Below, in pieces: positions 12,955 to 21,928 of a stretch of DNA of 42,437 bases. Location of the stretch: positions 1-42,437 of the IMG/VR virus record IMGVR_UViG_3300031576_000128; one strand, given 5' to 3'. Every line of letters starts with the position of its first letter. The stretch's first letter is position 1. The notes below the pieces were generated by a model that was not told the DNA's origin, did not search any database, and was given only the letters and a program-made list of their open reading frames with translations. Source of the DNA: a virus. The position numbers and the translations under genes were made by a program.

Positions 12955-14701
12955 CCGGCGGCTCCATGCGCGCACGGTCCTGAAGATCAAGACGAAGCCC
13001 AAGCTCGGCGAGCCCTCCAAGATCGCCCCTCTCATCTACAACCGGGCGCAGGAGCTGGTGGAGGCCAAGGTCGAGCGCCAGAGAGCCGAGACCGGGCGCA
13101 TACGCGCGATCGTGCTCAAGGCGCGGCAAGAGGGCATCTCCACCTTCGTCGCGTCCAGGATCTACCACGGCTGCACGCTGTGGGCACATCGGCGCGGGCT
13201 CGTGGTCGCGGACAAGCTCGATCGCGGGGGCGAGATCTTCGCCATCTACGAGCGCTTCGATTCCGAGGCCCCGTTCACCCCGCCGAAGGCATCGACCCGG
13301 CGCGCGCGCGAGCTGGCGTGGAAGACCGACTCGCGCCTGACGGTCGAGACGGCGAAGGACACCGACGCAGGCCGCAGCGCGACACTCGACTACGTGCACG
13401 CCTCAGAGTTCGCGTCCTGGGCCAACCCCGAGGACACGCTCGCCGGCCTGCTCGATGCGATGCCCGCCGATGCGGGCGAGTTCTGGATCGAGTCCACCGC
13501 TCAGGGCGTGGGCAACGCCTTCCACGAGATGTGGGAGGCAGCCGTCGCCGGCGAGAGCGAGTGGGTCCCGATCTTCCTGCCGTGGTTCGTCGACGAGGGC
13601 TACCGGCTCCCGCTCGCCGACGCCGAGGCTGCCGAGATCGCGGCGAGCACCGACCCGTGGGAACGCCGCGCGTTGGATGAGGGCATCGAGTTCGAGGGCG
13701 AGTTCGTGCGCCTCGAGCCCGAGCAGCTCGCGTGGCGCCGGCGCAAGATCCGCGAGAAGGGCGATGAGCGCGTCTTCCGCCAGGAGAACCCGTCCACGGC
13801 CGAAGAAGCGTTCCTCGTCTCCGGATCGCCGTTCTTCGATGAGGCGGCGCTCCTGGACCTGGGGCGGCGCACCGAGCGTCCCGCACAGCGAGGGAACTTC
13901 ACCCGGGCCGGTGAGGGGTTCCTGCTCACCGCCGGCGAGCGGGGCTACGTGCGCATCTGGGAGGAACCCGACCCCGACGCCCACTACGTGATCGGGGCCG
14001 ACACCGCCGAGGGCAGGCTCGCCGCGGCGCGCGACTCCTCGCTGTCAGACCCCGAGGGCGAGCGCGGCGGGCGTGACTTCTGCTCGGCAGATGTGGTGAA
14101 GGTCTCCGAGCTCGTGATCCACCCGAGCAAGCCGACCGAACGCCTGCGGGTCCCGTGCCTTCGCCAGGTCGCGCAGATCCATGGACGCATGGCACCGGAG
14201 GTCTTCGCCGAGCAGGTCTTCGGAGCGGCGGCGATGTGGTCCTGCCCGGGACCGCCGAGCCAGCGGAGCCGGCGGCGCCTGGCCCTCACGGGGATCGAGC
14301 GGAATCACTCCTCGGGCCAGACGGTCATCCGCGAACTGCGCGAACGCTGGCGGCACGCGAACCTGTACGTACACCGACGGATCAACACCCGCTCGGGCTC
14401 GGCGACGAGCGAGGTCGGCTGGGTCACCGACGGGCAGACCAGGATGCCGATGCTCGATGCGCTCGCAGCCGCTGTGCGCCAAGGCACCGCCGGGATCTTC
14501 TCGGCCGAGACGATGCGCGAGCTGCGCACCTTCACGCGCGGGGACGACGGCCGGCCGGAAGCTCAGGAGGGCTGTCACGACGACCGCGTGATCTCGCTCG
14601 CGATCGCGCACCAGATGGCGCGGCACCACTCGTGCGGGCCGGAGGGACCGGCCGGCGCGCAGCTCACCCCCGAGGTCGCCGATACACCGACGGGGATGTA
14701 G
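12890..14701 (+). CDS. terL: Terminase large subunit
   Basis: The 603-aa protein has the ATPase Walker A-like KARQEGIST (residues 77-85), Walker B-like LDYVHASEF with D167 and E173, and an RNase-H-type nuclease domain with GAD (D371), ERNHSSG and HDD (D564, D565). It packages DNA into the prohead and cuts it. ATG at 12890 has GGAGG upstream. Between the first nuclease acid and ERNHSSG there is a Ser/Arg/Pro-rich stretch (WSCPGPPSQRSRRRLAL) where relatives usually have a hydrophobic strand, a possible small insertion. The portal gene follows after nine bases. Confidence 0.93.
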   Translation: MTTAIAASPTLRADHLARLRADRRLHARTVLKIKTKPKLGEPSKIAPLIYNRAQELVEAKVERQRAETGRIRAIVLKARQEGISTFVASRIYHGCTLWAHRRGLVVADKLDRGGEIFAIYERFDSEAPFTPPKASTRRARELAWKTDSRLTVETAKDTDAGRSATLDYVHASEFASWANPEDTLAGLLDAMPADAGEFWIESTAQGVGNAFHEMWEAAVAGESEWVPIFLPWFVDEGYRLPLADAEAAEIAASTDPWERRALDEGIEFEGEFVRLEPEQLAWRRRKIREKGDERVFRQENPSTAEEAFLVSGSPFFDEAALLDLGRRTERPAQRGNFTRAGEGFLLTAGERGYVRIWEEPDPDAHYVIGADTAEGRLAAARDSSLSDPEGERGGRDFCSADVVKVSELVIHPSKPTERLRVPCLRQVAQIHGRMAPEVFAEQVFGAAAMWSCPGPPSQRSRRRLALTGIERNHSSGQTVIRELRERWRHANLYVHRRINTRSGSATSEVGWVTDGQTRMPMLDALAAAVRQGTAGIFSAETMRELRTFTRGDDGRPEAQEGCHDDRVISLAIAHQMARHHSCGPEGPAGAQLTPEVADTPTGM

Positions 14702-14710
14702 GGAGATCAC

Positions 14711-16597
14711 GTGGACGAGTCGATAGTCCCGCTGTACGACGAGGGCGAGCAGTCTCCGCTGTCCGAAGTCGAGCACGCCGAACGGCTGCGCACGGCCCTG
14801 GACTGGTTCGATGCGTCTGACCGCAAGCGTCAGGCCCACGTGGACCGCTGGCGCGACTGCTATCGGCTGTACCGATCCTGGGCGGGCCCTCGCAAGAAGG
14901 GCGACTGGCGCCCGCGGATCTTCATCCCGATCAGCTTCCACATCGTGGAGACCGAGATGCCCAAGCTCGTCGCGCAGCTGCCCTCACCGATCGTGCTGCC
15001 GGTCGGGCCCGAGGACATCGAGGCAGCCGCGCACATGGAGGAGCGCTTGAGCTGGGCCTTCGACCAGTGCGACCTGTACGTGCAGCTGCAGGCCACCTAC
15101 CGCTCAGCGCTCAAGTACGGGACCGGCGTGCTCAAGGTCTACCCGGGGCGCCGCGACGGCTGGCGGATGGGGCAAGAGCCGATCTTCACCGAGACCACAC
15201 GGGAGTTCCTCGAGCCGGTGCTGGGCCCCGCCGGCGAGCAGATGCTGGACCTAGACGGCGTCGCGCTGACCGAGACCCGCACCGAGACCGAGCAGGTTCC
15301 CACGGGAGAGATGCGGCAGGTCCGCGAGCGGTTCACCTACTACCAGGGCCCGTTCGCCGAGGCCATCGACATCGAGGACTTCTGGCCCGCGCCGGAGGCC
15401 TCCTCGATCAGCGATGCGCGCTACGTGCTGCATCGCGTCTGGCGCGATGAGAGCTACATCCGCGACAAGCTCTCCGACGGCACCTACCGGCTTCCGGCCG
15501 GGATGGAGCTGGGCGACCTGTGGGAACGCGAGGACTCCCCGGCCATGGCGCGCCAGGGCGAGGTTGGCCTCTCCCAGGAGCCCGACCCGAACCGGCAGGC
15601 CGTCGAGGTCTGGGAGTTCTGGACCGATGACGAGCTGATGACGGTGCTCAACCGTCGCCTCGTGGTCCGCGTGGCGCCCAACCCGTTCAGCCACGGGCAG
15701 AAGCCGTTCGTACGGGTCCTGGACCACTTCCAGGAGCACGAGTTCTGGGGCGTCGGCGAGCTGGAGCCGATCATCGGCATCCAGGACGCGATCAACCAGC
15801 TGTGGAACTCCCGCATAGAGAACGTGCGCCTCGTGCTGCAGCGGGTGTTCGTGGTGAACCCGGCGAACCTGTACGACCTGCGCGACCTGCGTTTCGGACC
15901 GGGCACCGCGATCCGCGTGCAGGGCGACGACGCAGACCCTCGCAAGGTGATCTACCCGCTGGACATGCCCGACGTGACCTCATCGGCCTACGCGGAGGTT
16001 CAGGCCCTCATCGACATGGTCGAGCGGGTGCTCGCGGTCAGCGCGTATCAGGCCGGGACGGACTCCCCCACGCTGAACCAGACGGCCACCGGGGTCGCGC
16101 TCATCACCGAGCAGGGCAACAGTCGGTTCGCGCTCAAGGTCAAGATGGGCGAGCTGACCGGCGTGGTGCCGCTGACGCGCCAGTTCGCCGGCCTGCTGCA
16201 GCAGTTCTCCCCGGCCGAGCTGATCGTGCGGCGTGAAGGTGCGGAAGGCGGGTATGAGTTCACGCAGCTGCGCGCCGAGGACATCGCCGGCGCGTTCGAC
16301 TTCGACATCGAGACCGGCTCCTCGGCTCAGACCGAGTCCATCCGCAAGGAGCAGGCCGCCGGGCTGTTCAACATGCTCGCCGGTCGGACCGACGCGCAAG
16401 GCCTCCCGCTCGTGAACGACCGTGAGCTCCTCAAGGATCTGCTGCGAGCGTGGGGGAAGAAGGACGTCGACCGGATCCTCATCGACCCCGAGGCGATGAT
16501 GGCCCAGCAGCAGCCCATGGGTGAACCCGGGATGTTGCCGGGGATGGAACCGCCACCGAGCGTCGAGGAGACGGCTGAGCAGGGAGCGATGCTGTGA
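14711..16597 (+). CDS. Portal protein (podovirus type)
   Basis: The 628-aa protein starts at GTG 14711 behind GGGAG. It has the features of large P22-like portals: a helical N-terminus (LDWFDASDRKRQAHVDRWRD), PRIFIPISFHIVETEMPKLV, then FWGVGELEPIIGIQDAINQLWNSRIENV and the clip/crown helices QTATGVALITEQGNSRFALK. The Met/Pro-rich C-terminus (EAMMAQQQPMGEPGML) is disordered. The portal is the DNA channel and motor docking ring at one capsid vertex. The lack of tail-sheath or tape-measure genes downstream supports a short-tailed phage. Confidence 0.9.
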   Translation: MDESIVPLYDEGEQSPLSEVEHAERLRTALDWFDASDRKRQAHVDRWRDCYRLYRSWAGPRKKGDWRPRIFIPISFHIVETEMPKLVAQLPSPIVLPVGPEDIEAAAHMEERLSWAFDQCDLYVQLQATYRSALKYGTGVLKVYPGRRDGWRMGQEPIFTETTREFLEPVLGPAGEQMLDLDGVALTETRTETEQVPTGEMRQVRERFTYYQGPFAEAIDIEDFWPAPEASSISDARYVLHRVWRDESYIRDKLSDGTYRLPAGMELGDLWEREDSPAMARQGEVGLSQEPDPNRQAVEVWEFWTDDELMTVLNRRLVVRVAPNPFSHGQKPFVRVLDHFQEHEFWGVGELEPIIGIQDAINQLWNSRIENVRLVLQRVFVVNPANLYDLRDLRFGPGTAIRVQGDDADPRKVIYPLDMPDVTSSAYAEVQALIDMVERVLAVSAYQAGTDSPTLNQTATGVALITEQGNSRFALKVKMGELTGVVPLTRQFAGLLQQFSPAELIVRREGAEGGYEFTQLRAEDIAGAFDFDIETGSSAQTESIRKEQAAGLFNMLAGRTDAQGLPLVNDRELLKDLLRAWGKKDVDRILIDPEAMMAQQQPMGEPGMLPGMEPPPSVEETAEQGAML

Positions 16598-16944
16598 GCT
16601 TCCGTGACCTCGAGATCGACGAGCTAGACGAGACGGAAGGGGCGGCCCAGCTCGAGGACCTGGAGGCCCGGATCGCAGAGATCGAGCGGGCGCTCGTGCC
16701 CTTCGAGCAGCTCGGGGCCTTCGAGGTCCTGGATCAGATCGCGGCCGAGCACGCACGCCAGCTCACCGGGCTCGCACACGCGGCCTACACCGCCGAGCAG
16801 CTCTGGCAGGCACGCGGGCGGGTGCAGGCGCTGGCCTGGGTTCTCGCCCGGCCCGAGGATCTGCGGGCCGAGATGAGGCTGTTGCTACGCGAGCTGGCGG
16901 CGCTGACCGCCACCGAGGATGAGGAGGAGACCGTTGGCACCTGA
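16594..16944 (+). CDS. Hypothetical coiled-coil protein between portal and scaffold, 116 aa
   Basis: Begins with GTG in a GTGA overlap with the portal stop. The sequence is almost entirely helical and acidic (LEDLEARIAEIERALVPFEQLG, LWQARGRVQALAWVL, LRAEMRLLLRELAALTATED). Proteins at this place are often head-assembly cofactors. No family is recognised. Its end overlaps the start of the scaffold gene. Confidence 0.75.
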   Translation: MSFRDLEIDELDETEGAAQLEDLEARIAEIERALVPFEQLGAFEVLDQIAAEHARQLTGLAHAAYTAEQLWQARGRVQALAWVLARPEDLRAEMRLLLRELAALTATEDEEETVGT

Positions 16945-17956
16945 CAACGCTTTCGGCTTCGATGACGAGCCCGACGAACCCATCGACCTTCAGGGCGGGC
17001 CCGATGACCCGCCCTTCGCAGACGTGCAGGCGAGCGAACCCGAACCGGTCAGCGACCCCGTCGAGGCCCTCGAGCAGGACGCCGCGCCCGTCATCCCCGC
17101 CGAGCCGGGCTCCGAGGAAGAGCCATCCGAGCCGGTCGAGGTAGCCGCCGAGGAGGCGGAGGCCTTCGAGTCGCGCTACGTCGGCGAGGGCCGCAAGTAC
17201 GCCGACCAGTCCGGGCTCGAGCAGGGCTACGACAACGCCCTCTCGCTCGCCCAGCGGACGGCCGAACGCCTGCGTCAGGCCGAAGCCGAGCAGCTGCAGA
17301 TGCAGCAGCTCCTCCGTCAGGCAGCGAGCGCGTTGCAGCAGCCGGCCCAGCGAGGCCCCGCGCCGCTGGATCCCGCGCTCCTCGCGCAGGCGCGCGAGGC
17401 CGGGGTGGATGAGGACACGCTGCGCCTCGCCCAGGGCCTCGCCGCTTCCGAGGCTGAGTCGCGCACGCAAGCGCTCCGGCATCAGATGCTCACCGAGCAG
17501 CAGATCGGCGCCGAACAGGCGCAGGTGCTCGCGTTCCAACAGGGCGCCCGCTCCACGATCGAGAGCTTCCGCGCCGCCCATCCCGACGCCGCTCCGGGCT
17601 CCGCCCTGGATACGCAGGTCGCCGCGATCGTGACGGACCTGCAGCTCGACTTCACGGATGGAGCGATGCTCGAAACCGCTTACGAGGCAGCCAAGGACGA
17701 GCCCCTCTACCGCGTCCTTCGCGCCAACCCTATCTTCACCGAGACCGACGAGGGCATGCACCTCGCGCGAGCACTGGCTCACCCCGGGACACCCGCAGCC
17801 GCGGCCCCGGTCCCCCAGCGCCCAGCGAGCACCGCGACGCCGCACGTCGAAGCCGGCGGATCAGGGCTCCGGCCCGAGGCCGCCGACGCCGAGGAGTGGA
17901 GCGTGCTCAAGCTCATGCGAGACGAGCAGAAGCACGCCTCACCCCTTGGCATCTAA
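16934..17956 (+). CDS. Putative scaffolding protein
   Basis: I choose TTG at 16934 because AGGAGGAG stands just upstream; ATG at 16919 would place that purine run inside the gene. The 340-aa protein is acidic at the N-terminus (DDEPDEPIDLQGGPDDPP), has a central Gln-rich coiled coil (AERLRQAEAEQLQMQQLLRQAAS and similar) and a disordered Pro/Ala tail ending in a short basic-containing helix (EEWSVLKLMRDEQK). This architecture, its position directly before the major capsid gene and the lack of any enzyme motif fit a scaffold that is removed during maturation. No protease gene is evident. Confidence 0.72.
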   Translation: MAPDNAFGFDDEPDEPIDLQGGPDDPPFADVQASEPEPVSDPVEALEQDAAPVIPAEPGSEEEPSEPVEVAAEEAEAFESRYVGEGRKYADQSGLEQGYDNALSLAQRTAERLRQAEAEQLQMQQLLRQAASALQQPAQRGPAPLDPALLAQAREAGVDEDTLRLAQGLAASEAESRTQALRHQMLTEQQIGAEQAQVLAFQQGARSTIESFRAAHPDAAPGSALDTQVAAIVTDLQLDFTDGAMLETAYEAAKDEPLYRVLRANPIFTETDEGMHLARALAHPGTPAAAAPVPQRPASTATPHVEAGGSGLRPEAADAEEWSVLKLMRDEQKHASPLGI

Positions 17957-18122
17957 GGGACACCCGCCCCGAGCGGCCCCCGCCTACCTGGGAGACCCGG
18001 AGCACCAGCATCCGGCCCCCATCCTCGAAGGGACACGCATCACTCGTGCCGTGCCCCCTTCTGCCCCGCCACGCGCGGACACGCCCCCCTTGGCACGCAT
18101 CTGACCAACCAAGGAGTCAGTC

Positions 18123-19286
18123 ATGCCTACGAACATCCGCGTGGCCGAGAGCACGAAGAACGTGCCCGCAAGCCGCGCAGTGCGTGACGTCTCCCGGGAG
18201 ATCCACTACGTGGATCCGAACGCGAGCCCCTACGTGCTGATGTCCAAGCGCGCGGGCAAGCGGTCCGTCTCGAACACCGAGTTCGAGTGGATCGAGAAGC
18301 AGCGTCCCGGCGAGACGGACCAGGTCAACGGCGCCCAGACGAACGTGGACACGGCCATCGAGGTCGACAACCCGACGTTCTACTTCGTCGATGACCTCGT
18401 GATGAACATGCGGACACGCGAGATCTTCCGCGTGACCGTGGCGGGAGCCTCACCGCTCACCGTCGTCCGCGGCGTCGGCTCGGTGGCCGGCACGGCGATG
18501 AACGACAACGACGACCTGATCATCATCGGCCCGGCCTACCCCGAAGGGGCAGACGCCGGCGTCGAGCGCTCGGTCCAGGAGTCGTTCATCACGAACTACA
18601 CCCAGCCGTTCCGTCATCCCTTCGGCACCACGGGAAGCGAGGCCGCGACCGAGAACTATTCGGGTCGCGACCGCCCGCGCCTTCAGAAGGAGTTCGCTCG
18701 CGAGCACATGATCGCGATCGAGAAGGCGTTCCTGCTGGGCCAGAAGAACATCGACGCCTCCGACACCGGGAAGCCCCGGCGCTACACCGGAGGCTTCGAC
18801 TACTGGATCCAGCTCGCTGGAACCAACGTGGTCGACGCCCTCGGAACGCTGACCGAGCCCGAACTCGAGGACTTCTCTCGGCGCGTGTTCGAGGCGACGG
18901 GAGGCTCGGACACGCGGGTCATGTTCGTGTCATCGAACGTGGCCTCGGTCCTCAACCAGCTGGCGGCCGGTCGGCTGCAGACGGTGCCTCGGGACAAGGT
19001 CTACGGGATCGCGATCTCGCAGTGGGACACGATCCACGGAACCCTGTTCATCGTGAAGCACCGCCTGCTCAAGAACGGTCCCGGTGGAACCGGGTTCGGC
19101 GAGCGGATCTTCGCCGCCGACCCCAAGAAGCTCCGGTACACGGCGCTTCGCACCCGTGACACCCAGCTCAAGGAGAACATCCAGAACCCCAGCTACGACG
19201 GCTGGAAGGATGAGTACCTCTCCGAGGTCGGGTTCGAGATCTCCAACCCGGAGGTCCACGGGATCCTGAAGGGCATCACCGCATAG
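18123..19286 (+). CDS. Major capsid protein, SU10/DUF5309 type
   Basis: The 387-aa protein has the pattern of the SU10 major capsid family (DUF5309, HK97 fold). The N-arm is followed by NTEFEWIEKQRPGETDQVNGA, FYFVDDLVMNMRTREIFRVTV, the E-loop-like VVRGVGSVAGTAMNDNDDLIIIG, then RPRLQKEFAREHMIAIEKAF with LLGQKN, and a late DEYLSEVGFEISNPEVHGILKG. It builds the icosahedral shell. A 166-bp gap before it holds no gene, and strong hairpins follow it. ATG at 18123 has AAGGAG upstream. Confidence 0.88.
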   Translation: MPTNIRVAESTKNVPASRAVRDVSREIHYVDPNASPYVLMSKRAGKRSVSNTEFEWIEKQRPGETDQVNGAQTNVDTAIEVDNPTFYFVDDLVMNMRTREIFRVTVAGASPLTVVRGVGSVAGTAMNDNDDLIIIGPAYPEGADAGVERSVQESFITNYTQPFRHPFGTTGSEAATENYSGRDRPRLQKEFAREHMIAIEKAFLLGQKNIDASDTGKPRRYTGGFDYWIQLAGTNVVDALGTLTEPELEDFSRRVFEATGGSDTRVMFVSSNVASVLNQLAAGRLQTVPRDKVYGIAISQWDTIHGTLFIVKHRLLKNGPGGTGFGERIFAADPKKLRYTALRTRDTQLKENIQNPSYDGWKDEYLSEVGFEISNPEVHGILKGITA

Positions 19287-19293
19287 GTGATGT

Positions 19294-19362
19294 GAACCGC
19301 CGAGCCCTCGCGCTCGGTTCCTGCGGGGCGGAGGCCGCACCCCTCGGGGCCTCCGCCCCGCA
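19294..19362 (+). terminator. Tandem hairpins after the capsid gene
   Basis: A first hairpin pairs GAACCG (19294-19299) with CGGTTC (19315-19320). A second has a perfect 15-bp stem: TGCGGGGCGGAGGCC (19322-19336) with GGCCTCCGCCCCGCA (19348-19362) around an 11-base loop. No T run follows, so the structure may act as a partial terminator or as an mRNA stabiliser that keeps capsid expression above the next genes. Confidence 0.6.
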
Positions 19363-19383
19363 CCCTCATCGAAGGAGGAATAG

Positions 19384-19734
19384 ATGGCATCGACGCTCAC
19401 GCTGCAGGCCGACTCCCCCGGAGCCGGCGCCAAGCGCCCTGTCAAGGCACGTGGAGGGCGCCAGGTCATGGTCGCGGTCTACAAGATCGCGTTCGGCAAC
19501 CCCTACGTGGTCGGCGGGGAAGACATCTCCGCGATCTGGACGGGCGACTTCGCCGACGTGCTCGCGATCAACGTGTCGCAGAACGACGCGACCGTGGCGG
19601 ACCGCCGCGAGTTCGTGGCCGACCTTGCGAACAAGAAGCTCCTGATGTTCACGGCCTTCGGCACCGAAAGCACGGCGATCGACCAGTCCGCGGTCGCCGA
19701 CGTCCGGCTGACCGTCGTCGGCTACTCGAAGTAG
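19384..19734 (+). CDS. Virion-associated hypothetical protein (possible decoration protein), 116 aa
   Basis: Preceded by GAAGGAGGAA. It is a beta-rich 116-aa protein (MVAVYKIAFGNPYVVGGED, AIWTGDFADVLAINVSQND, ADVRLTVVGYSK) without cysteines or membrane spans. Its place directly behind the capsid gene and its size are those of capsid decoration or stabilising proteins, but no family motif proves it. Confidence 0.62.
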   Translation: MASTLTLQADSPGAGAKRPVKARGGRQVMVAVYKIAFGNPYVVGGEDISAIWTGDFADVLAINVSQNDATVADRREFVADLANKKLLMFTAFGTESTAIDQSAVADVRLTVVGYSK

Positions 19735-19750
19735 AGGGGGGGAAAGCTCC

Positions 19751-20233
19751 ATGCGGTTCTTCTCGAAGTACCGGCCCGCGCGCTACATCGTCGAGCCGAG
19801 GCGCTACGAGGTGCTCGCCAACGGGCAGAAGCAGCTACGAGACGACGTCGGGATCGCGGCGGACTTCACGCCCGCACCCGGCGGCTCGATCTTCGACTCG
19901 GTCGAGGCTCAGGGGAAGCTGCACTGGTCCGATGACGTGCGCGAGCGCGTCGAGAACCACCTGCGCACCCATCCGGACTTCGGCCACGGTCTGTACCTGG
20001 CCGATGCCGATCCCGGGGTTCCGAGCCCAGGCTCAGACAGCTGCAAGGTCATGATCCCGGTAGCAGGGGGCGTGCGACTGTGCGCGCGCACCACGGACGG
20101 CTCGGACATCTGCACCGAGCACGCGCAGCTGCTCTCCGCCGGTGAGGTCCCCGAGGTCGACCTGCCACCCATCGCCGACCTCGTCGCCGACGACGAGGAG
20201 CTAGCCGAGGCGGTGAGCACGGATGCCGCGTAG
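19751..20233 (+). CDS. Hypothetical head-region protein, 160 aa
   Basis: Begins at ATG 19751 after GGGGGGAAAG. The N-terminus is basic and aromatic (FFSKYRPARYIVEPRRYEVL). The middle has CKVMIPVAGGVRLCARTTDGSDICTEH with three Cys and one His. The C-terminus is acidic. Its position among head genes suggests a head-completion or minor virion protein. No family is recognised. Confidence 0.65.
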   Translation: MRFFSKYRPARYIVEPRRYEVLANGQKQLRDDVGIAADFTPAPGGSIFDSVEAQGKLHWSDDVRERVENHLRTHPDFGHGLYLADADPGVPSPGSDSCKVMIPVAGGVRLCARTTDGSDICTEHAQLLSAGEVPEVDLPPIADLVADDEELAEAVSTDAA

Positions 20234-20423
20234 GCGCAAGGAGCCCGTGCTCGATCCGCAGCTGGCGTCAGACCCTGAGCCGGTGGACGAACGGGCTCAC
20301 GCCTTCTCACCGAAGGAGGGCCCGGTAGCCTCGCGCGTCGATGACGTGCGCGGCATCGTCACGGAGGGTTGGCCCTGCGTCACCTGCGGCTGTCTGGCCG
20401 ACGTGCACGGGGCGGTGAGCTGA
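20223..20423 (+). CDS. Small hypothetical protein with C-terminal CxxCxC, 66 aa
   Basis: Overlaps the preceding stop by 11 bases. It is polar and Pro-rich, and ends in WPCVTCGCLADVHGAVS, a cysteine and histidine cluster that might bind metal. It is followed one base later by the next gene. No family is recognised. Confidence 0.6.
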   Translation: MPRRRKEPVLDPQLASDPEPVDERAHAFSPKEGPVASRVDDVRGIVTEGWPCVTCGCLADVHGAVS

Positions 20424-20424
20424 C

Positions 20425-20703
20425 GTGGATATGCGCGAAGGCCCCGTCCAGCCCAAGGGTTATCAGCAGATCACCTCGCTCGCCGCTGCCGTGGCACTCA
20501 CGGTTCCGACGGGCTCGCGCTACGCGATGCTCAAGTGCACCGCGCAGTCCGTGAGGATCCGCGACGACGGCACCGATCCGACGACTGCGATCGGGATGCT
20601 GATCGACGTCGGCGACGAGCTGTGGTACACGGGCAAGCTCTCCCGCGTCAAGGTGATCCAGACGGCGGTCTCGGCCACCCTCGACGTCCTGTACTACGGA
20701 TGA
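20425..20703 (+). CDS. Beta-sandwich virion protein, 92 aa
   Basis: Starts at GTG 20425. The stretch RYAMLKCTAQSVRIRDDGTD and ...IGMLIDVGDELWYTGKLSRV is a recurring small beta-sandwich pattern in phage head and tail genes, where the repeated RxRDDGTDPT segment is typical. It probably decorates capsid or tail. It overlaps the next gene (ATGA). Confidence 0.68.
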   Translation: MDMREGPVQPKGYQQITSLAAAVALTVPTGSRYAMLKCTAQSVRIRDDGTDPTTAIGMLIDVGDELWYTGKLSRVKVIQTAVSATLDVLYYG

Positions 20704-20924
20704 GGACCGCCTACTCCCGTTGCACGCAGCATCCCAGCTGCCAGGCGATCTCGGAGGTCTCTGAGGCTGGCAAGGTGCTCGCGGTCTCTCACGTCGCCTA
20801 CACCGAGCCCCATCCGGCGAAGCTCCCGGCGCACCGATCGCGCGCGCCGCTGCCCGCCTGGGCGCTCGTGGCGCTCTCGCTCGGGTGGGTCCCGGTGCTC
20901 GTGGTCGCCGAGCTGCTGCGATGA
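20700..20924 (+). CDS. Small protein with C-terminal membrane span, 74 aa
   Basis: ATGA-coupled at both ends. The first 50 residues are soluble and include CTQHPSC. The last 24 (LPAWALVALSLGWVPVLVVAELLR) form one hydrophobic span. A membrane protein inside the structural cluster is unusual; a virion-membrane contact or exclusion function would be speculation. Confidence 0.65.
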   Translation: MRTAYSRCTQHPSCQAISEVSEAGKVLAVSHVAYTEPHPAKLPAHRSRAPLPAWALVALSLGWVPVLVVAELLR

Positions 20925-21598
20925 AGATCCTCTCTCGCGCCGTCTCCCGCCTGCGCCTCGGGGCGGCACAGCTTCTGCGCGGCCACATCCGGTTCGTGGA
21001 CACGGCCTCCGTCACCTGGACGCTCGTCGATGATCCGACCAACGATGAGGTCGAGGTCCAGGCCACGTCTAGCGGTTCGGGGGCTCCGGCCGACGCTGAC
21101 TACCTCGTCGGCACCGCGAACGCGGGACTGTCCGCCGAGATCGTCGTCGGCACCGCGCCGGGCGGCGAGCTGGGAGGGACCTGGGCCGCGCCCACGGTCG
21201 ATGCCACGCACTCGGGCTCGGCCCACCACGCGCAGGCTCACGACCACACCGCGGCGGATTCCTCGGGCGTGCTCACGAACGATGAGCACGACGGGTTCGG
21301 CGAGTACGCCGAGATCGCTTCGCCCGCCACGCCGGCCGCTAATAAGGTCCGCCTGTACGCCAAGGATGACGGCGCGGTCTCCAAGCTGTTCTACAAGCGT
21401 GATGACGGCACCGAGATCGGCCCGCTCTCGGGTCCAGGCGGCGGTGCCACCATCACGGTCCAGGCCGACGACGTAACCGTCGATGCGGCCGTGACGACGC
21501 TCGACTTCGACGGCGACGCCTTCGAGGTCACCTCATCCCCCGCCGGCGAAGCGAACCTCGCGCTCGCCTACGGCTACCTCGTCGCCTTCGGAGGCTGA
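20921..21598 (+). CDS. Tail-fibre-like protein, 225 aa
   Basis: The middle reads DYLVGTANAGLSAEIVVGTA then GGTWAAPTVDATHSGSAHH and AQAHDHT, a Gly/Ala/His-rich fibre motif often seen in phage tail fibres. LYAKDDGAVSKLFYKRDDGTE near residue 145 is a trimerisation-type beta repeat. The first 25 residues are basic and helical and may anchor it to the particle. It probably takes part in host recognition. Start ATG 20921 overlaps the previous stop. Confidence 0.72.
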   Translation: MKILSRAVSRLRLGAAQLLRGHIRFVDTASVTWTLVDDPTNDEVEVQATSSGSGAPADADYLVGTANAGLSAEIVVGTAPGGELGGTWAAPTVDATHSGSAHHAQAHDHTAADSSGVLTNDEHDGFGEYAEIASPATPAANKVRLYAKDDGAVSKLFYKRDDGTEIGPLSGPGGGATITVQADDVTVDAAVTTLDFDGDAFEVTSSPAGEANLALAYGYLVAFGG

Positions 21599-21601
21599 AC
21601 G

Positions 21602-21928
21602 ATGCCAGCGACCCTCAAGCGCGCCTACACCGGTCAGCCGGGCACGACCGACACGCTGCTCTACACCGTTCCGGCCTCCACGAGGTTCCGCGTCCGTGAG
21701 ATCCACGTCGTGAACACGACCGGCGTCATAGCGACGATCACCCTCGGCCTGCACGCAGCCGCAGCACTCGCGGCCGCCAACCACTTCCTCTCGGCGCTCG
21801 ACATCCCTGCCAAGGGCGTCTACACCGGAGGTGAGGGTCAGGTCCTCGAGGCGGGCGAGACGATCCGCGCCTTGCAGGGCACGGCGCTCGCGCTCACGGT
21901 CCACATCTCCGGCGTCGAGGTGACGTGA
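21602..21928 (+). CDS. Beta-rich virion protein, 108 aa
   Basis: Begins three bases after the fibre gene. It has regular short beta strands (LLYTVPASTRFRVREIHVVN, ATITLGLHAAAAL, VLEAGETIRALQG, LTVHISGVEVT), a fold common among phage fibre-tip or appendage proteins. No enzyme motif is visible. The stop overlaps the next start. Confidence 0.65.
   Translation: MPATLKRAYTGQPGTTDTLLYTVPASTRFRVREIHVVNTTGVIATITLGLHAAAALAAANHFLSALDIPAKGVYTGGEGQVLEAGETIRALQGTALALTVHISGVEVT

Noticed and set aside
12890-14701. Frameshift in the large terminase near the WSCPGPPSQRSRRR stretch
   Set aside because: The sequence looks odd for the family, but the frame continues directly into the ERNHSSG and HDD motifs on both sides without a shift, so an in-frame insertion is more likely.
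17957-18122. Possible small gene or promoter between scaffold and capsid
   Set aside because: The gap is C-rich, holds no convincing frame with ribosome site and no promoter boxes near consensus; only the ribosome site for the capsid gene is clear.
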